A stretch of DNA of 64,000 nt from Streptomyces sp. NBC_01716 (GTDB lineage: Bacteria > Actinomycetota > Actinomycetes > Streptomycetales > Streptomycetaceae): the NCBI RefSeq assembly GCF_036248275.1, contig NZ_CP109181.1:1426001-1490000 (forward strand), in the 5' to 3' direction. Position 1 is the first letter of the stretch. Each line of letters opens with the position of its first letter. The position numbers and the translations under genes were made by a program. Shown in pieces: positions 52,097 through 61,478 of the stretch. The notes under the pieces were generated by a model that was not told where the DNA came from, searched no databases, and saw only the letters and a program-made list of their open reading frames with translations.

Positions 52097-53941
52097 TCAG
52101 CGCACCATCGCCGTTCCCGTCAGGAGCTTCACGGCGGCGGCGATCGAATCGGCGTCGATTCCGGCGGCACGCAGCTGCTGGGCGGGCGTCGCGGACCCGG
52201 GCATCTCCCGTACGCCGAGCCGCACCAGCCGGGGCGCGGGCCGGCCGTCGGAGAAGACCTCCGCGACGGCGTCGCCGAGACCGCCCTGCGGGTGGTGGTC
52301 CTCCACCGTGATCAGACAGCCGGTGTCGGCCGCGGCGGCCTGGAGGGTGACCTCGTCGGCCGGCTTGATCGAGTACATGTCGATGACCCGTACGGTGATG
52401 CCCTCCTCGGCGAGCAGATCGGCCGCCTTGAGGCACTCGTGGACGGTGATCCCGGAGCCGACGAGGGTCATCCGGTCGTCGATGGTGTGCCGGAGCACCT
52501 TGCTGCCGCCGACCGGGAACTGCTCGTCGAAGCCGTAGATGACCGGTGTCTTCCCGCGCAGGGTGCGCAGATAGCTGATGCCTTCCAGCTCGGCCATCGC
52601 GGCGACGAGCCGGGTCGTCTGGTTCGCGTCGCACGGCTGGAGCACCGTACTGCCGTGCAGGGCACGGAACAGGGCGAGGTCTTCGAGCCCCATCTGGGAC
52701 GGCCCGTCCTGGCCGATGGAGACACCGGAGTGCGAGCCGACGACGCTGATCGACGCCCCGCCGATCGTGGCCATCCGCAGGAAGTCGTGCGCCCGGGTCA
52801 GGAAGGCCGCGAAGGTCGAGGCGTACGGGATCTGCCCGCAGGCCTGCATGCCGATGGCGGCGGCGATCAGCTGCTGTTCGGCGATGTAGCACTCGAAGTA
52901 GCGCTCGGGGTGCTCCTTGGAGAAGAACTCGGTACGGGTCGAGTCGCCGACCTCCCCGTCGAGCGCCACGATGTCGCCGCGCGCGAAGCCGAGTGCGGTC
53001 AGGGCCTGCCCGTACGCGTCACGGGTGGCGATCTGGTCGCCCTCGTCGAAGCGCGGCAGATTCAGATGGCCGACGCCGGGGTGGGCGTCGGTGGCGCTCG
53101 TCGCGGGCTTGCGCACCTCGACCCGCATGGACCGCCGGCCGCCCAGCTCCTCGATGGCGCCCGCCGCGTCCGGGAGGGGCTTGCCGTGCATCCCCTCGCG
53201 GTCCTCGACGGAGGCGACGCCCCGGCCCTTCATGGTGCCGGCGATGATCGCCGTCGGCTCGCCGATGGTCGAGCGCGCCTCGTCGTAGGCGGCTTCGATC
53301 GCGTCGATGTCATGGCCGTCGACCTCGATGGTGTGCCAGCCGAAGGCGTGCAGTCTACGGCTGTAAGCGGCGAGGTCGTGCTCGTGGCGGGTGGGGCCGC
53401 GCTGTCCGAGCCGGTTCACGTCGACGATCAGCGTCAGCGAGTCGAGATGCTCGTGCCCGGCGTGTTCGGCGGCCTCCCAGATCGAGCCCTCGGCCATCTC
53501 GCTGTCGCCGCAGAGCACCCAGACCCGGTACGGGACCTTGCCGAGCCGCTGCCCGGCGAGCGCCATCCCGACGCCCAGCGGCAGGCCCTGCCCGAGCGAA
53601 CCGGTCGCGACGTCCACCCAGGGCAGCCGGGGGGTGGGGTGGCCTTCGAGCCTGCTGCCCTCCCGGCGGTAGGTGTGGAACTCGGCCTCGTCGATGGCAC
53701 CGGCCGCGAGATACATGGAGTAGAGCAGGGGCGACGCGTGGCCCTTGGAGAAGATCATCCGGTCGTTCCCCGGGTGATCGGGGCGGTCGAAGTCGTACGT
53801 CAGATGGTTGGCCAGCAGGACGGCGCCGAGATCGGCGGCGGACATGGACGAGGTCGGGTGGCCGGAACCCGCCATGTCGGCCGCGCGGACCGAGTCGACC
53901 CTGAGCTGCTGCGCCAGTTCTGTCAGAAGTTCGCTACGCAT
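52097..53941 (-). CDS. Transketolase
   Basis: A 614-residue thiamine-diphosphate enzyme. The cofactor motif starts GDSEMAEGSIWEAAEHAG and ends IVDVN (G-D-S...N). Also visible are the N-terminal ADMAGSGHPTSSMSAAD, the pyrimidine domain with GQDGPSQMGLEDL and the C-terminal VIDMYSIKPADE. It transfers two-carbon units in the pentose phosphate pathway. The ATG at 53941 has AGGAG 4 bases before it and is preferred to the GTG at 53953, which overlaps that ribosome site. It stands apart from other central carbon genes, so it is probably a second, accessory copy. The XRE-type regulator is divergent, 196 bases away. Confidence 0.86.
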   Translation of the reverse strand: MRSELLTELAQQLRVDSVRAADMAGSGHPTSSMSAADLGAVLLANHLTYDFDRPDHPGNDRMIFSKGHASPLLYSMYLAAGAIDEAEFHTYRREGSRLEGHPTPRLPWVDVATGSLGQGLPLGVGMALAGQRLGKVPYRVWVLCGDSEMAEGSIWEAAEHAGHEHLDSLTLIVDVNRLGQRGPTRHEHDLAAYSRRLHAFGWHTIEVDGHDIDAIEAAYDEARSTIGEPTAIIAGTMKGRGVASVEDREGMHGKPLPDAAGAIEELGGRRSMRVEVRKPATSATDAHPGVGHLNLPRFDEGDQIATRDAYGQALTALGFARGDIVALDGEVGDSTRTEFFSKEHPERYFECYIAEQQLIAAAIGMQACGQIPYASTFAAFLTRAHDFLRMATIGGASISVVGSHSGVSIGQDGPSQMGLEDLALFRALHGSTVLQPCDANQTTRLVAAMAELEGISYLRTLRGKTPVIYGFDEQFPVGGSKVLRHTIDDRMTLVGSGITVHECLKAADLLAEEGITVRVIDMYSIKPADEVTLQAAAADTGCLITVEDHHPQGGLGDAVAEVFSDGRPAPRLVRLGVREMPGSATPAQQLRAAGIDADSIAAAVKLLTGTAMVR

Positions 53942-54137
53942 GTCACTCCTCACCGGATGCGACCGGATGCGGCGGCCGGACGGGCGGACCGTGGACTTTC
54001 CGGGTGCCCGAGGGCGACGACCGCAAACGGCAGCCGCGCCTGTAATGCCCCGTACCCACCAGATTGCCCCACCCGGGGAGAGCCCGCAGAAGACGGGACC
54101 GGCGCGGGCGCCCGCCGGGCGCGGCTACCGTCCACGT

Positions 54138-54980
54138 ATGACATCGCGCGCGTCGGGGACCGGGGTCGGGCCGCTGCTCAGGCGCTGGCGTGAACGGCGC
54201 CGGATCAGTCAGCTGGAGCTGGCCCTGCGCGCCGGCTCGTCCGCCCGCCACCTCAGCTTCGTGGAGACCGGCAGGGCCCGGCCGAGCGAGGAGATGGTCC
54301 TGCGGCTCGCGGAGCGTCTGGACGTGCCGGTACGCGAACGCAACGCGTTGCTGCTGGCGGCCGGTTACGCGCCCCGCTTCACCGAGACCGCGCTGGACGA
54401 CCCGTCGATGGCGGTGGTGCGGGAGGCGCTGGAGCGGCTGCTGCGGGGGTACGAGCCGTATCCGGCGCTTGTGGTCGACGGGACGTACACCCTGGTGGCG
54501 GCCAACCGGGGCCTCGGCCTGATCATGGAAGGCGTGCCCGAGCATCTGCTGGTGCCGCCGGTGAACACGATGAAGGTCGTCCTTCATCCGGAAGGGGCGG
54601 CGGGGCGTGTCCGCAATTTCCGGCAGTGGCGGGCGCATCTGCTGGACCAGATGGAGCGGCGGATCGCGCTCGACCGCTCGGACGCGGTGCGGGCGCTGTA
54701 CGAGGAGGTCGCGGCGTATCCGCCGCCGGAGGGGGCGGACGACTCCGGCGGTGACGGGGCCGGGGCCGGGGCCGGGGAGGACGGTGACGCGGCGGCGTTC
54801 GCACTCGGGAACTTCGCGCTGCCGTTGCGGATCGAGCACGGGGGCCAGGTGCTGACCTTCCTGTCGTCCATCTCGACGTTCAACACACCGATGGACGTGA
54901 CGGTGGCCGAGCTGGCGATCGAGACGTTCCTGCCGGCCGATCCGGCGACGGCGAAGTATCTGATGTCGGCGCTGGGCTGA
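54138..54980 (+). CDS. XRE-family regulator with MmyB-like ligand domain
   Basis: A 280-residue protein. The N-terminal helix-turn-helix (PLLRRWRERRRISQLELALRAG read in two parts, then SARHLSFVETGRARPSEEMVL) is of the Cro/cI type. The C-terminal half has the MmyB-like PAS-related domain with LVVDGTYTLVAANRG, FLSSISTFNTPMDVTVAELAIE. A glycine/glutamate-rich stretch (GGDGAGAGAGEDGD) inserts in the middle. It may regulate the divergent transketolase gene; the signal ligand, possibly a fatty acid in relatives, is unknown here. ATG at 54138 is the natural start before the HTH. Confidence 0.85.
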   Translation: MTSRASGTGVGPLLRRWRERRRISQLELALRAGSSARHLSFVETGRARPSEEMVLRLAERLDVPVRERNALLLAAGYAPRFTETALDDPSMAVVREALERLLRGYEPYPALVVDGTYTLVAANRGLGLIMEGVPEHLLVPPVNTMKVVLHPEGAAGRVRNFRQWRAHLLDQMERRIALDRSDAVRALYEEVAAYPPPEGADDSGGDGAGAGAGEDGDAAAFALGNFALPLRIEHGGQVLTFLSSISTFNTPMDVTVAELAIETFLPADPATAKYLMSALG

Positions 54981-54984
54981 GGAC

Positions 54985-55022
54985 GGACCGGTCCGCCGGG
55001 CGGTGACCCGGCGGACCGGTCC
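54985..55022. terminator. Strong hairpin after the XRE gene
   Basis: GGACCGGTCCGCCGGG (54985-55000) pairs perfectly with CCCGGCGGACCGGTCC (55007-55022), loop 6 bases. It lies between convergent genes and can serve both. Confidence 0.88.
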
Positions 55023-55038
55023 GGTCCACGTCGGGGGA

Positions 55039-55194
55039 TCAGTCGCGGGTGTCCCGGCGGGGCTCGGACGGCCGGGCCGGGGCGGGAGTGGGCGCGGTCG
55101 AGGGGGCCGTCGGGGCCTTGGCCTCGTGCTCGGTGGAACGTGACGCCTCGGCGCGGAGCAGGGCGTTGAGTACGGCGAACGGGTCGATGGGCAT
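55039..55194 (-). CDS. Small hypothetical protein of 51 residues
   Basis: Reads MPIDPFAVLNALLRAEASRS, then a charged, alanine/proline-rich disordered tail (EHEAKAPTAPSTAPTP). GAGGA stands about 8 bases before the ATG at 55194. The helical start and the tail look like a small Streptomyces protein often found in this form; function is unknown. No membrane segment. A longer reading upstream on the same strand reaches 55905 but is low-complexity and overlaps other genes' regions. Confidence 0.6.
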   Translation of the reverse strand: MPIDPFAVLNALLRAEASRSTEHEAKAPTAPSTAPTPAPARPSEPRRDTRD

Positions 55195-55268
55195 GGCTGT
55201 GTCCTCGCGGTGCGATGGGGGTTGACCAGCTGGATGAGGTCGACGGTCACGCGGACGTGCCGGACCTC

Positions 55269-55637
55269 TCAGCAGCGCAGCACCACACAGCGGACGGCCG
55301 GCGGCGCGACCGGTCCCTTGACCGACCGCGCGAAGGCTCCTCCGTACGGAGGGCGCGACGCCGGGCGGCCGGTCCTGCTGGGCCCCGGACCTGCCCCGCG
55401 TCCGCCCCTGGCCGACGTGGGCTGGGCGGCCACCGCGGTGTCGTGGTGCCCCTCCCCCACGGGCTCGGGCATGGTCGAAGCGGCCGGGCGGGGTTCGGCT
55501 CCGCGGGCGGCCGACGCGCAGGAATCGAGCGACATCCCCAGGAGGGCGCAGAGCACGAGCAGCGTGACCAGCCGCACGGCGGACCGTCCGGACCGTCCTG
55601 CCGGACGGGCACGGTTGATTTCCGGGGCGCTGTTCAC
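55269..55637 (-). CDS. Small secreted or membrane-anchored hypothetical protein
   Basis: A 122-residue protein from GTG at 55637, chosen because AGGAGG lies 8 bases upstream, a near-ideal ribosome site. A basic lead (RARPAGRSGRSAV) precedes one hydrophobic segment (RLVTLLVLCALLGMSL) and then a short Ser/Cys region. The rest is proline/glycine/arginine-rich and probably disordered. It could be a signal peptide with a lipobox-like LDSC (not certain) or a single membrane anchor. No known domain. Confidence 0.6.
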   Translation of the reverse strand: MNSAPEINRARPAGRSGRSAVRLVTLLVLCALLGMSLDSCASAARGAEPRPAASTMPEPVGEGHHDTAVAAQPTSARGGRGAGPGPSRTGRPASRPPYGGAFARSVKGPVAPPAVRCVVLRC

Positions 55638-55908
55638 TGGGCACGACCTCCTGATCGTGCATCCTGTGCCCACGAACGCCACGGTGCCCGCCGAGAGCCC
55701 GAGATCCGCTCTCCCGGGGGACACGCGTTACGCCGACCCGTGCAGGTCCACGACGCGGGAGGCCGGGCGGCCCGGGGCCTGCCCGGCAAACGGCGCCGGG
55801 AGGCCGCGCGCCGGGCGGGGCACGCGGCGGCCGGTGCGCGGACGGCCCGGCCGACACCGGAAGGCCGCGCGCCGGGCGTCGCGCCTGCCGGGACTTTCCG
55901 GGCACGCC

Positions 55909-58032
55909 CTACGGAGCCGGCTTCGGCTCCTCCTGGAGGGCGCTGTCCGTCGCAGGTGTCGGGTCGAGGGGGATCTGCGGACCGAGGCCGTCGTACAGCC
56001 AGTGGTTCAGGACCGCGTGGACCTGTTCCGCTCCCACCAGTTCCCCGTCCGCGGGGACCGGCGGCGGCAGGGTCAGGGGGGACAGCAGGAACGCGTTGGA
56101 CTGCTCGCCGCCGAGGCCGCCGTGGGAGCCGATCTGTTCCTCGAACGCGTGCACCCGGCCCGTCGCCGGGTCGTACATCGAGTTGACCATGATGTCCGCG
56201 ACATGCGGGAAGGTGTCGGTGCGCCGGACCGCGTCGGCGGCGCCCGGCCCCATCGTGGCCAGCAGCCCCGTGTCGTCCAGCTTGGCGACGGGGATCTCCG
56301 CCCCGGCCGGGCCGAGCACCACGGAGCCGTTCGCCTCGCTGCGGACGAGCAGGAAGCCGATGCCCGGATGGTTGGCGAGGGTCCGCAGCAGCGCGGGGTG
56401 GCGTTCGTCTATCTGCTCGCGGCTCATCCGCACCGGGACGTCGGGGAAGGAGATCAGCCCCAGATTCCCCGAGGCCAGCACGATCGGGTCGGACCCCCGC
56501 GCCGAGCGCTTCTCGTCGGCCTCGCCCTCGTGGCCCGCCTCGACGGGGCGGTGGAGCGCCGTGCGTACGGCGTCACGGGCGGCGTCCCGCGCCTCCGCGC
56601 CGCTCTTGGTGCGTACCGCGCGGCGCGACACCGGCAGCCCGCAGCCCGCCCGTACGAGATCCCGGAGCGTGAGCCCGTACACGCCCTGGAAGGTCTCGCC
56701 GGGGCTCTGCCCGTGGTCGGAGAGGAGCACGAGACGGTACGAGCGCGGCGCGTGGTCGGCGACCTTGGTCAGCAGCCCGATCGAGCGGTCCAGCCGCCGC
56801 AGGACGCGCGTGGCGTCGCGGCTGTGGGGTCCCGAGTGGTGGGCCACCTCGTCGTACGCGACGAGGTCGGCGTAAACGGCGGCGCGCCCGGCCAGCATGT
56901 CCCCTATGACCGCCGCGACCACGACATCGCGCTCGACGACGGTCGCGAACGCCCGGATGAAGGGGTAGAGCCCGCCCCGGCTCACCCGGGGCCGGTCGCC
57001 GCGGACGCGGGCCCGCGTCGACTGGCCTATCTCGCGGCCGACCTCGGCGACGAAGGAGACGGCCGTACGGACGGCGTTGGCCGGGTCGGTGAAGTACGCG
57101 AAGTAGCCGGCCCGTGAGCGGGTGGCCCTGCCGCGCCGGGCGGCCATCGACAGGACGAGCGCCAACTGGTCGGCGCCGCCGCTGAAGAGGTTGCCGCGGC
57201 TGGCGCCGTCGAGGGTGAGGAGCCCGGCGTCGCGGGTGCGTTCGACGGCCCGGCGCTGGAGTTCCGCGGCGCTGGCCGGCCGGTTGCTGACCATGATCCG
57301 CCCGCTCTCCTTCTCGTACCAACGGAAGGCGGGGACATCGTGGTTGCTGCCGTGCAGGATGCCGAGCTGGCTGGCGCCGGTCTGGCTGGACCAGTCGGTG
57401 CGCCAGGGGGTGAGCCGGTGCGTCGGGCGCTCGCCCAGCCAGCCCGCGACGGTGGGCATGTGCCCGTCGGCGACGGCGTCGAGCAGCACTTGGTGCCCGA
57501 CACCGTCGAGTTGGAGGAAGAGCGTGCCGGGCGATGCCGGGTGGGCGCGGCGCGCGCTGTCCTCGCCGCTGCGGCGCCGCCGGCGTTGCGCGAGGCGCGA
57601 CAGCCTGCGCCGGTAGGCGTCGTCGTCGCGTACGGCGAGGGCCGTGGAGGTCGCGGACGCGACGGCGGACATGACGGCGGCGACCACGACGGCGTTCTCT
57701 GGATTGGCGGCGCCTCCGCCGTCGGGGGTGAGCTTGAGCGCGACCAGCAGCAGGGAGCCGTTGAGGAAGAAGACCAGCAGGCCGAGCACCAGGGCGGGCA
57801 CGAGCAGCAGGGCGCGGACCAGGAAGGGCCAGACGAGCGCGCTGAGCAGGCCGAAGGCGCCCGCTCCCCAGGCCGCGGTGATCGCCGTCCTGGTGAGGCT
57901 GTCGTCGGTGCCCTGAAGTTGGAAGTCGGGCAGGATGCCGGCGAGGGCCAGCATGGTCAGGGTGGAGACCGCCCAGACGACGACCACCCGCATCAGGGCC
58001 CTGCCGGCCGTCCGCCATCGCCCCTTGAACAC
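55909..58032 (-). CDS. Mycobacterial-type phage-holin domain fused to alkaline phosphatase-superfamily domain
   Basis: A 707-residue protein. Residues about 1-145 hold four membrane helices of the PF04020-type (phage holin family 4 superfamily IV-like) domain, beginning MRVVVVWAVSTLTMLALAG and containing FFLNGSLLLVALKL. After a basic linker (RRLSRLAQRRRRRSGED), residues about 165-690 form an alkaline phosphatase/phosphodiesterase-like domain: LFLQLDGVGHQVLLD, GILHGSNHDVP (nucleophile region), DLVAYDEVAHHSG, VLLSDHGQSPGE and GSHGGLGGEQSN. The catalytic domain would face the side set by the helices, possibly outside. Similar fusions occur in actinobacteria; the substrate is unknown. Confidence 0.84.
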   Translation of the reverse strand: MFKGRWRTAGRALMRVVVVWAVSTLTMLALAGILPDFQLQGTDDSLTRTAITAAWGAGAFGLLSALVWPFLVRALLLVPALVLGLLVFFLNGSLLLVALKLTPDGGGAANPENAVVVAAVMSAVASATSTALAVRDDDAYRRRLSRLAQRRRRRSGEDSARRAHPASPGTLFLQLDGVGHQVLLDAVADGHMPTVAGWLGERPTHRLTPWRTDWSSQTGASQLGILHGSNHDVPAFRWYEKESGRIMVSNRPASAAELQRRAVERTRDAGLLTLDGASRGNLFSGGADQLALVLSMAARRGRATRSRAGYFAYFTDPANAVRTAVSFVAEVGREIGQSTRARVRGDRPRVSRGGLYPFIRAFATVVERDVVVAAVIGDMLAGRAAVYADLVAYDEVAHHSGPHSRDATRVLRRLDRSIGLLTKVADHAPRSYRLVLLSDHGQSPGETFQGVYGLTLRDLVRAGCGLPVSRRAVRTKSGAEARDAARDAVRTALHRPVEAGHEGEADEKRSARGSDPIVLASGNLGLISFPDVPVRMSREQIDERHPALLRTLANHPGIGFLLVRSEANGSVVLGPAGAEIPVAKLDDTGLLATMGPGAADAVRRTDTFPHVADIMVNSMYDPATGRVHAFEEQIGSHGGLGGEQSNAFLLSPLTLPPPVPADGELVGAEQVHAVLNHWLYDGLGPQIPLDPTPATDSALQEEPKPAP

Positions 58033-58157
58033 CGCGTTTTCACCTCACGTCCAGGGCCCGCACACCGACACGGGCTCGCTCCACAGCCTCGCACAGCGCG
58101 CTGTGGACCCGGTCTTGTCCAAAGACGGGGACGTCCGAAAGGGGGACGGAGGCGGGG

Positions 58158-58562
58158 TCAGCAGCCGTCGTAGCCGGCTGTCGGCATGGAGAGCCTGCGG
58201 TGGACCCTGGCCTTGGACGTCGCGTCGTAAGAAGGCTCGTCCATCCCCGCGGTCTCCAGGGGGACGCCCCGGCGCTCGCACTCGGCGGTGAAGGCGGGCA
58301 CGGACGCGAACGCCCGGTCGAGTACGCGTGCGTTGGGGACAACGAAGGCGTCGATCACGCCCGCCTCGACGTCGACCCAGAGGCCGCAGTGGTCGGAGCG
58401 CATCCCGTAGAGGAGCAACTGCCGTGTGACGACGTACCCCTTGCCGGCGGCCCAGCGCGCGCACATCGCCTGCTGGCCGCGGATGTCGACCAGGAAGGGC
58501 TCGCGGTCGAGTTCTTCGAGCGGGGTGAGGCTGGCTATGGCCGCCACACGTAACTCGCCCAT
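58158..58562 (-). CDS. Hypothetical protein, possibly derived from a serine recombinase N-terminal domain
   Basis: A 134-residue protein from ATG at 58562 (GGGGGA about 9 bases upstream). It includes REPFLVDIRGQQAMCARWAA, GKGYVVTRQLLLYGMRSDHC and a C-terminal basic tail. The pattern R-G-Q-Q...C-A-x-x-G resembles the Q..C.A motif near the start of large serine recombinases, but the catalytic serine is not in the expected place and there is no other integration gene. I cannot assign a function. The gap 58563-58813 around it holds no other convincing feature. Confidence 0.6.
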   Translation of the reverse strand: MGELRVAAIASLTPLEELDREPFLVDIRGQQAMCARWAAGKGYVVTRQLLLYGMRSDHCGLWVDVEAGVIDAFVVPNARVLDRAFASVPAFTAECERRGVPLETAGMDEPSYDATSKARVHRRLSMPTAGYDGC

Positions 58563-58813
58563 GTCTGTGGTCCCCCGCTCAGTGCACCCGGTCGCTCCAG
58601 CGAAAAGTCCCGCCTGGCCCGCAGTGTTCGACGACCCTACTCCGTTCACACCCTCTTAAGGAGGCGCGTATCGGGCACATGCGGGCGCACGAATCTGCCA
58701 CGGGCGCACTCCCTCGGGCGCACGCGGTACGGGGCGGGGAGCCGCCCGCTGCCCATGAGACGGCCCGCCGCCGTACGCTGAAAGCCGGATACGGACGGAG
58801 CTGAGGTCCCGCT

Positions 58814-59620
58814 TTGGGAAATGTCATCACCTGGTGGGGCCATGCCACCTGCACGGTCGAGGACTCCGGTGTCCGGGTGCTGACCGATCCGCTCTTCGCG
58901 CGCCGGCTGGTTCATCTGCGCCGCCGTCGCGGTGACGTACCGCCTCCGGAGGCCGCGGTCGCCGACGCCGTCCTCGTCTCGCATCTGCACTCCGACCATC
59001 TGCATCTGCCGTCGCTGGCGAAGCTCGCGCCGGGCACCCGGCTGATCGTGCCGCGCGGCGCGCGGCGCGCGGTGCCTGGACTGCGGCGGCTGGACGCCGT
59101 CGGACGCGGAGGAGTCGGACGCGGCGGCGGTCTGCGGATCACGGAGGTCGAGCCGGGCGACGAGGTGGAGATCGGACCGCTGTGGGTACGGGCGGTGCCG
59201 GCGTGCCACGACGGGCGGCGGCTGCCGGTGGGCCCGCAGCGCTCACCCGCGCTCGGCTATGTGATCAGCGGTGAACGCCGGACGTACTTCGCGGGCGACA
59301 CCGGGCTCTTCGACGAGATGGCGGAGGCCGTGGGCACGGTCGACGTGGCGCTGCTGCCGGTGGGCGGCTGGGGACCGCATCTGGGCCACGGTCATCTGAA
59401 CGCCGACCGCGCGGCCGAGGCGCTGGCCCGGCTCGCGCCCGACGCGGCGGTGCCGGTGCACTACGGCACGTTCTGGCCGATCGGGATGGACGGTGTACGG
59501 CCGCACGAATTCCATTCGCCCGGCGACGAGTTCGTCCGCCAGGCGGCCCGGCGCGCGCCCGGGGTCGCCGTCCACCGGCTTCAGCACGGCGAGAGTGTCC
59601 GGCCGGGAGCCACCCTGTGA
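58814..59620 (+). CDS. MBL-fold metallo-hydrolase
   Basis: A 268-residue metallo-beta-lactamase-fold protein. Metal ligands appear as HLHSDHLHL (HxHxDH), FAGDTGLFDE (Asp of the second site) and VHYGTFWP (His). The N-terminus GNVITWWGHATCTVE resembles NAPE-PLD-like and lipid/lactone hydrolases. A glycine-rich stretch (GRGGVGRGGG) lies mid-chain. TTG at 58814 is the start nearest to a weak GGAG site. It ends with a four-base overlap with the DedA gene (GTGA), so both are co-transcribed. Substrate not known. Confidence 0.85.
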   Translation: MGNVITWWGHATCTVEDSGVRVLTDPLFARRLVHLRRRRGDVPPPEAAVADAVLVSHLHSDHLHLPSLAKLAPGTRLIVPRGARRAVPGLRRLDAVGRGGVGRGGGLRITEVEPGDEVEIGPLWVRAVPACHDGRRLPVGPQRSPALGYVISGERRTYFAGDTGLFDEMAEAVGTVDVALLPVGGWGPHLGHGHLNADRAAEALARLAPDAAVPVHYGTFWPIGMDGVRPHEFHSPGDEFVRQAARRAPGVAVHRLQHGESVRPGATL

Positions 59621-60327
59621 TCGACCAGCTCATGAGTCAGATGCCGTCGGAGTCCGCCCAGCAGGCCGTCACCTACCCGTCGTTGTTCCTGCTGGTGGCG
59701 CTGGGAGCGCTGGTGCCGGTGGTGCCGACGGGCGCGGTGGTGAGTTCGGCGGCCGTCGTCGCCTTCCACCAGACGGCGCCGCTCGCGCTGCTGTACATAT
59801 TCGTGGTGGCCTCGTTCGCGGCGTTCCTCGGCGACATCACGCTCTACTGGCTGGGGCGGCGGGGGGTCAACTCCAAGAACGGCTCGCGGTGGCTGGCGGC
59901 GCTGGAGCAGCGGGTCTCCGACGACACCCTCGAACAGACCCAGCGCAGGCTGCGCGAGCACGGCGTGACGGTCCTGGTGCTGTCGCGGCTGGTGCCCGCG
60001 GGGCGGATACCGGTGATGCTGGCGTGCCTGCTCACCAAGTGGCCGACGACGCGGTTCATCAAGGGCGCGCTGCCGGCGTGCCTGGCGTGGGCGGCGACGT
60101 ACCAGCTGATCGGGATCCTCGGCGGGTCGCTGTTCGCCGAGCCGTGGGAGGGAGTGGTCGCGGCGGTGGCGCTGACGGTGGTGATCAGCGGCAGTCCCAC
60201 GATCTGGCGCAAACTGCGGGGGCGCGGCAGGGGCGCGAACGGCTCCGCCCGGCGGGACGGACAGTGCGCGCCGGAGGGTCCGACGGCGGTGGAGGGGCCT
60301 GCGGAGTCAGACGGTCAGCAGGCGTGA
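59617..60327 (+). CDS. DedA-family membrane protein
   Basis: A 236-residue membrane protein. DedA features include the PTGAVVSSAAVVAF region, FLGDITLYWLGRRGV, the amphipathic RVSDDTLEQTQRRLREHG, and the RxxPxxR-like LSRLVPAGRIPVMLACLL. Four to six hydrophobic segments. DedA proteins are linked to membrane lipid flipping and homeostasis. Its GTG overlaps the MBL-fold gene's stop. The C-terminal 21 bases overlap the end of the converging gene at 60307-61398. Confidence 0.85.
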   Translation: MIDQLMSQMPSESAQQAVTYPSLFLLVALGALVPVVPTGAVVSSAAVVAFHQTAPLALLYIFVVASFAAFLGDITLYWLGRRGVNSKNGSRWLAALEQRVSDDTLEQTQRRLREHGVTVLVLSRLVPAGRIPVMLACLLTKWPTTRFIKGALPACLAWAATYQLIGILGGSLFAEPWEGVVAAVALTVVISGSPTIWRKLRGRGRGANGSARRDGQCAPEGPTAVEGPAESDGQQA

Positions 60328-61398
60328 CGCCCCGACCGGCAGGTCCCACAACTGCTCGCGCGGTCTCCCGGTCCGCTCCCAGGCGGCCCTGACCCGCTCC
60401 AGCGGCTCCATCACGGGCTCGGCCGAGAGCACAAACGTCGCCCAGTGCATGGGCGCCATGTTCCGCGCGCCGACGTCCTGGCAGGCCTGTACGGCCTCCT
60501 CGGGGTCCACATGGACATCGCTGAGCCACCAGCGCGGGTCGTACGCCCCGATCGGCAGCAGCGCGAGGTCGATGTCCGGGTACCGGCCGCCGATCTCCCG
60601 GAACCAGTGGCCGTAGCCGGTGTCCCCGGCGAAGTAGACGCGTCGGCCCGTCGCCGCGTCGGTGAGCATCCAGCCGCCCCACAGCGAGCGGCAGGTGTCG
60701 GTGAGGGTGCGCTTGGACCAGTGGTGGGCGGGCACGAAGTCGAACCGTACGGTGCCTGTGCCGCCGTCCCCGCCGGGCAGTTCGGCGGCCTCCCACCAGT
60801 CCAGCTCGGTGACGTGGGTGAAGCGGCGGCGCCGGCACCAGCGGCCGAGACCGGCGGGGACGAACATCGGGGTGTCCCTCGGCAGCCGCCGCAGCGTGGG
60901 CGCGTCGAGATGGTCGTAGTGGTTGTGGCTGATGACGACCGCGTCGACGGGCGGCAGTTCCTCCCACCGGACGCCGACGGGAGTGATCCGCGCGGGCGTG
61001 CCGAGGATCCGGCGCGACCACACCGGGTCGGTCAGGACGGTGAGGCCGCCGATGCGGAGCACCCAACTCGCGTGCCCCGCCCAGGTGACGGCGACGGTGC
61101 CGGCGTCCACGGCCGGCAGGGGCCCCCGTTCGACGGGCAGCATGGGTACGGCGTCGAGCGCGCCGGGGCGCGGCCTCGCGGCGCCTTCGCGGGCGAGCCG
61201 CGCCAGCGCGCGTACGCCGGGCAGCGGGGTGGTGAGCCGGTGGGAGAAGGACTTGGGCCAGCGACGGCCGGTCTCACCGAGCGGGCGGAGCGTACCGCCG
61301 GGCCGGAGGGTCTCGCCGGCGGCCGTGGCCCGGGATGAGGTGGCGGCGGTGCGGTGCACGCGTCGGGTGGGGTCCGTCCGATCGGTGTGGTCCGTCAT
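60307..61398 (-). CDS. MBL-fold hydrolase, NAPE-PLD-like
   Basis: A 363-residue metallo-beta-lactamase-fold protein. Metal site motifs are SHNHYDHLDAPT (HxHxDH), VPAHHWSKRT, YFAGDTGYGHW and MAPMHWATF. This set, with the WAGHASWVLRIG start, matches N-acyl-phosphatidylethanolamine phospholipase D-like lipid hydrolases. A long, Arg/Pro-rich N-terminal extension (about 95 residues) precedes the domain. ATG at 61398 is the first Met before that extension; longer readings upstream are low-complexity. It converges with and overlaps the DedA gene, and the other MBL-fold protein is its near relative. Confidence 0.83.
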   Translation of the reverse strand: MTDHTDRTDPTRRVHRTAATSSRATAAGETLRPGGTLRPLGETGRRWPKSFSHRLTTPLPGVRALARLAREGAARPRPGALDAVPMLPVERGPLPAVDAGTVAVTWAGHASWVLRIGGLTVLTDPVWSRRILGTPARITPVGVRWEELPPVDAVVISHNHYDHLDAPTLRRLPRDTPMFVPAGLGRWCRRRRFTHVTELDWWEAAELPGGDGGTGTVRFDFVPAHHWSKRTLTDTCRSLWGGWMLTDAATGRRVYFAGDTGYGHWFREIGGRYPDIDLALLPIGAYDPRWWLSDVHVDPEEAVQACQDVGARNMAPMHWATFVLSAEPVMEPLERVRAAWERTGRPREQLWDLPVGASRLLTV

Positions 61399-61478
61399 CG
61401 AAGCTCCGTTCAGGGCGGTGCGACGCGGTTCATCGGGGCGGTACGCCGGGAGGTGGATCAGGCCGGCGGCCCGCGGGC

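Noticed and set aside
58600..58626. Stretch resembling the left part of the 181-bp palindromic element (aaaagtcccgcctggcccgc)
   Set aside because: Only about 17-20 matching bases, no terminal repeat and no partner arm; probably chance in high-GC sequence.
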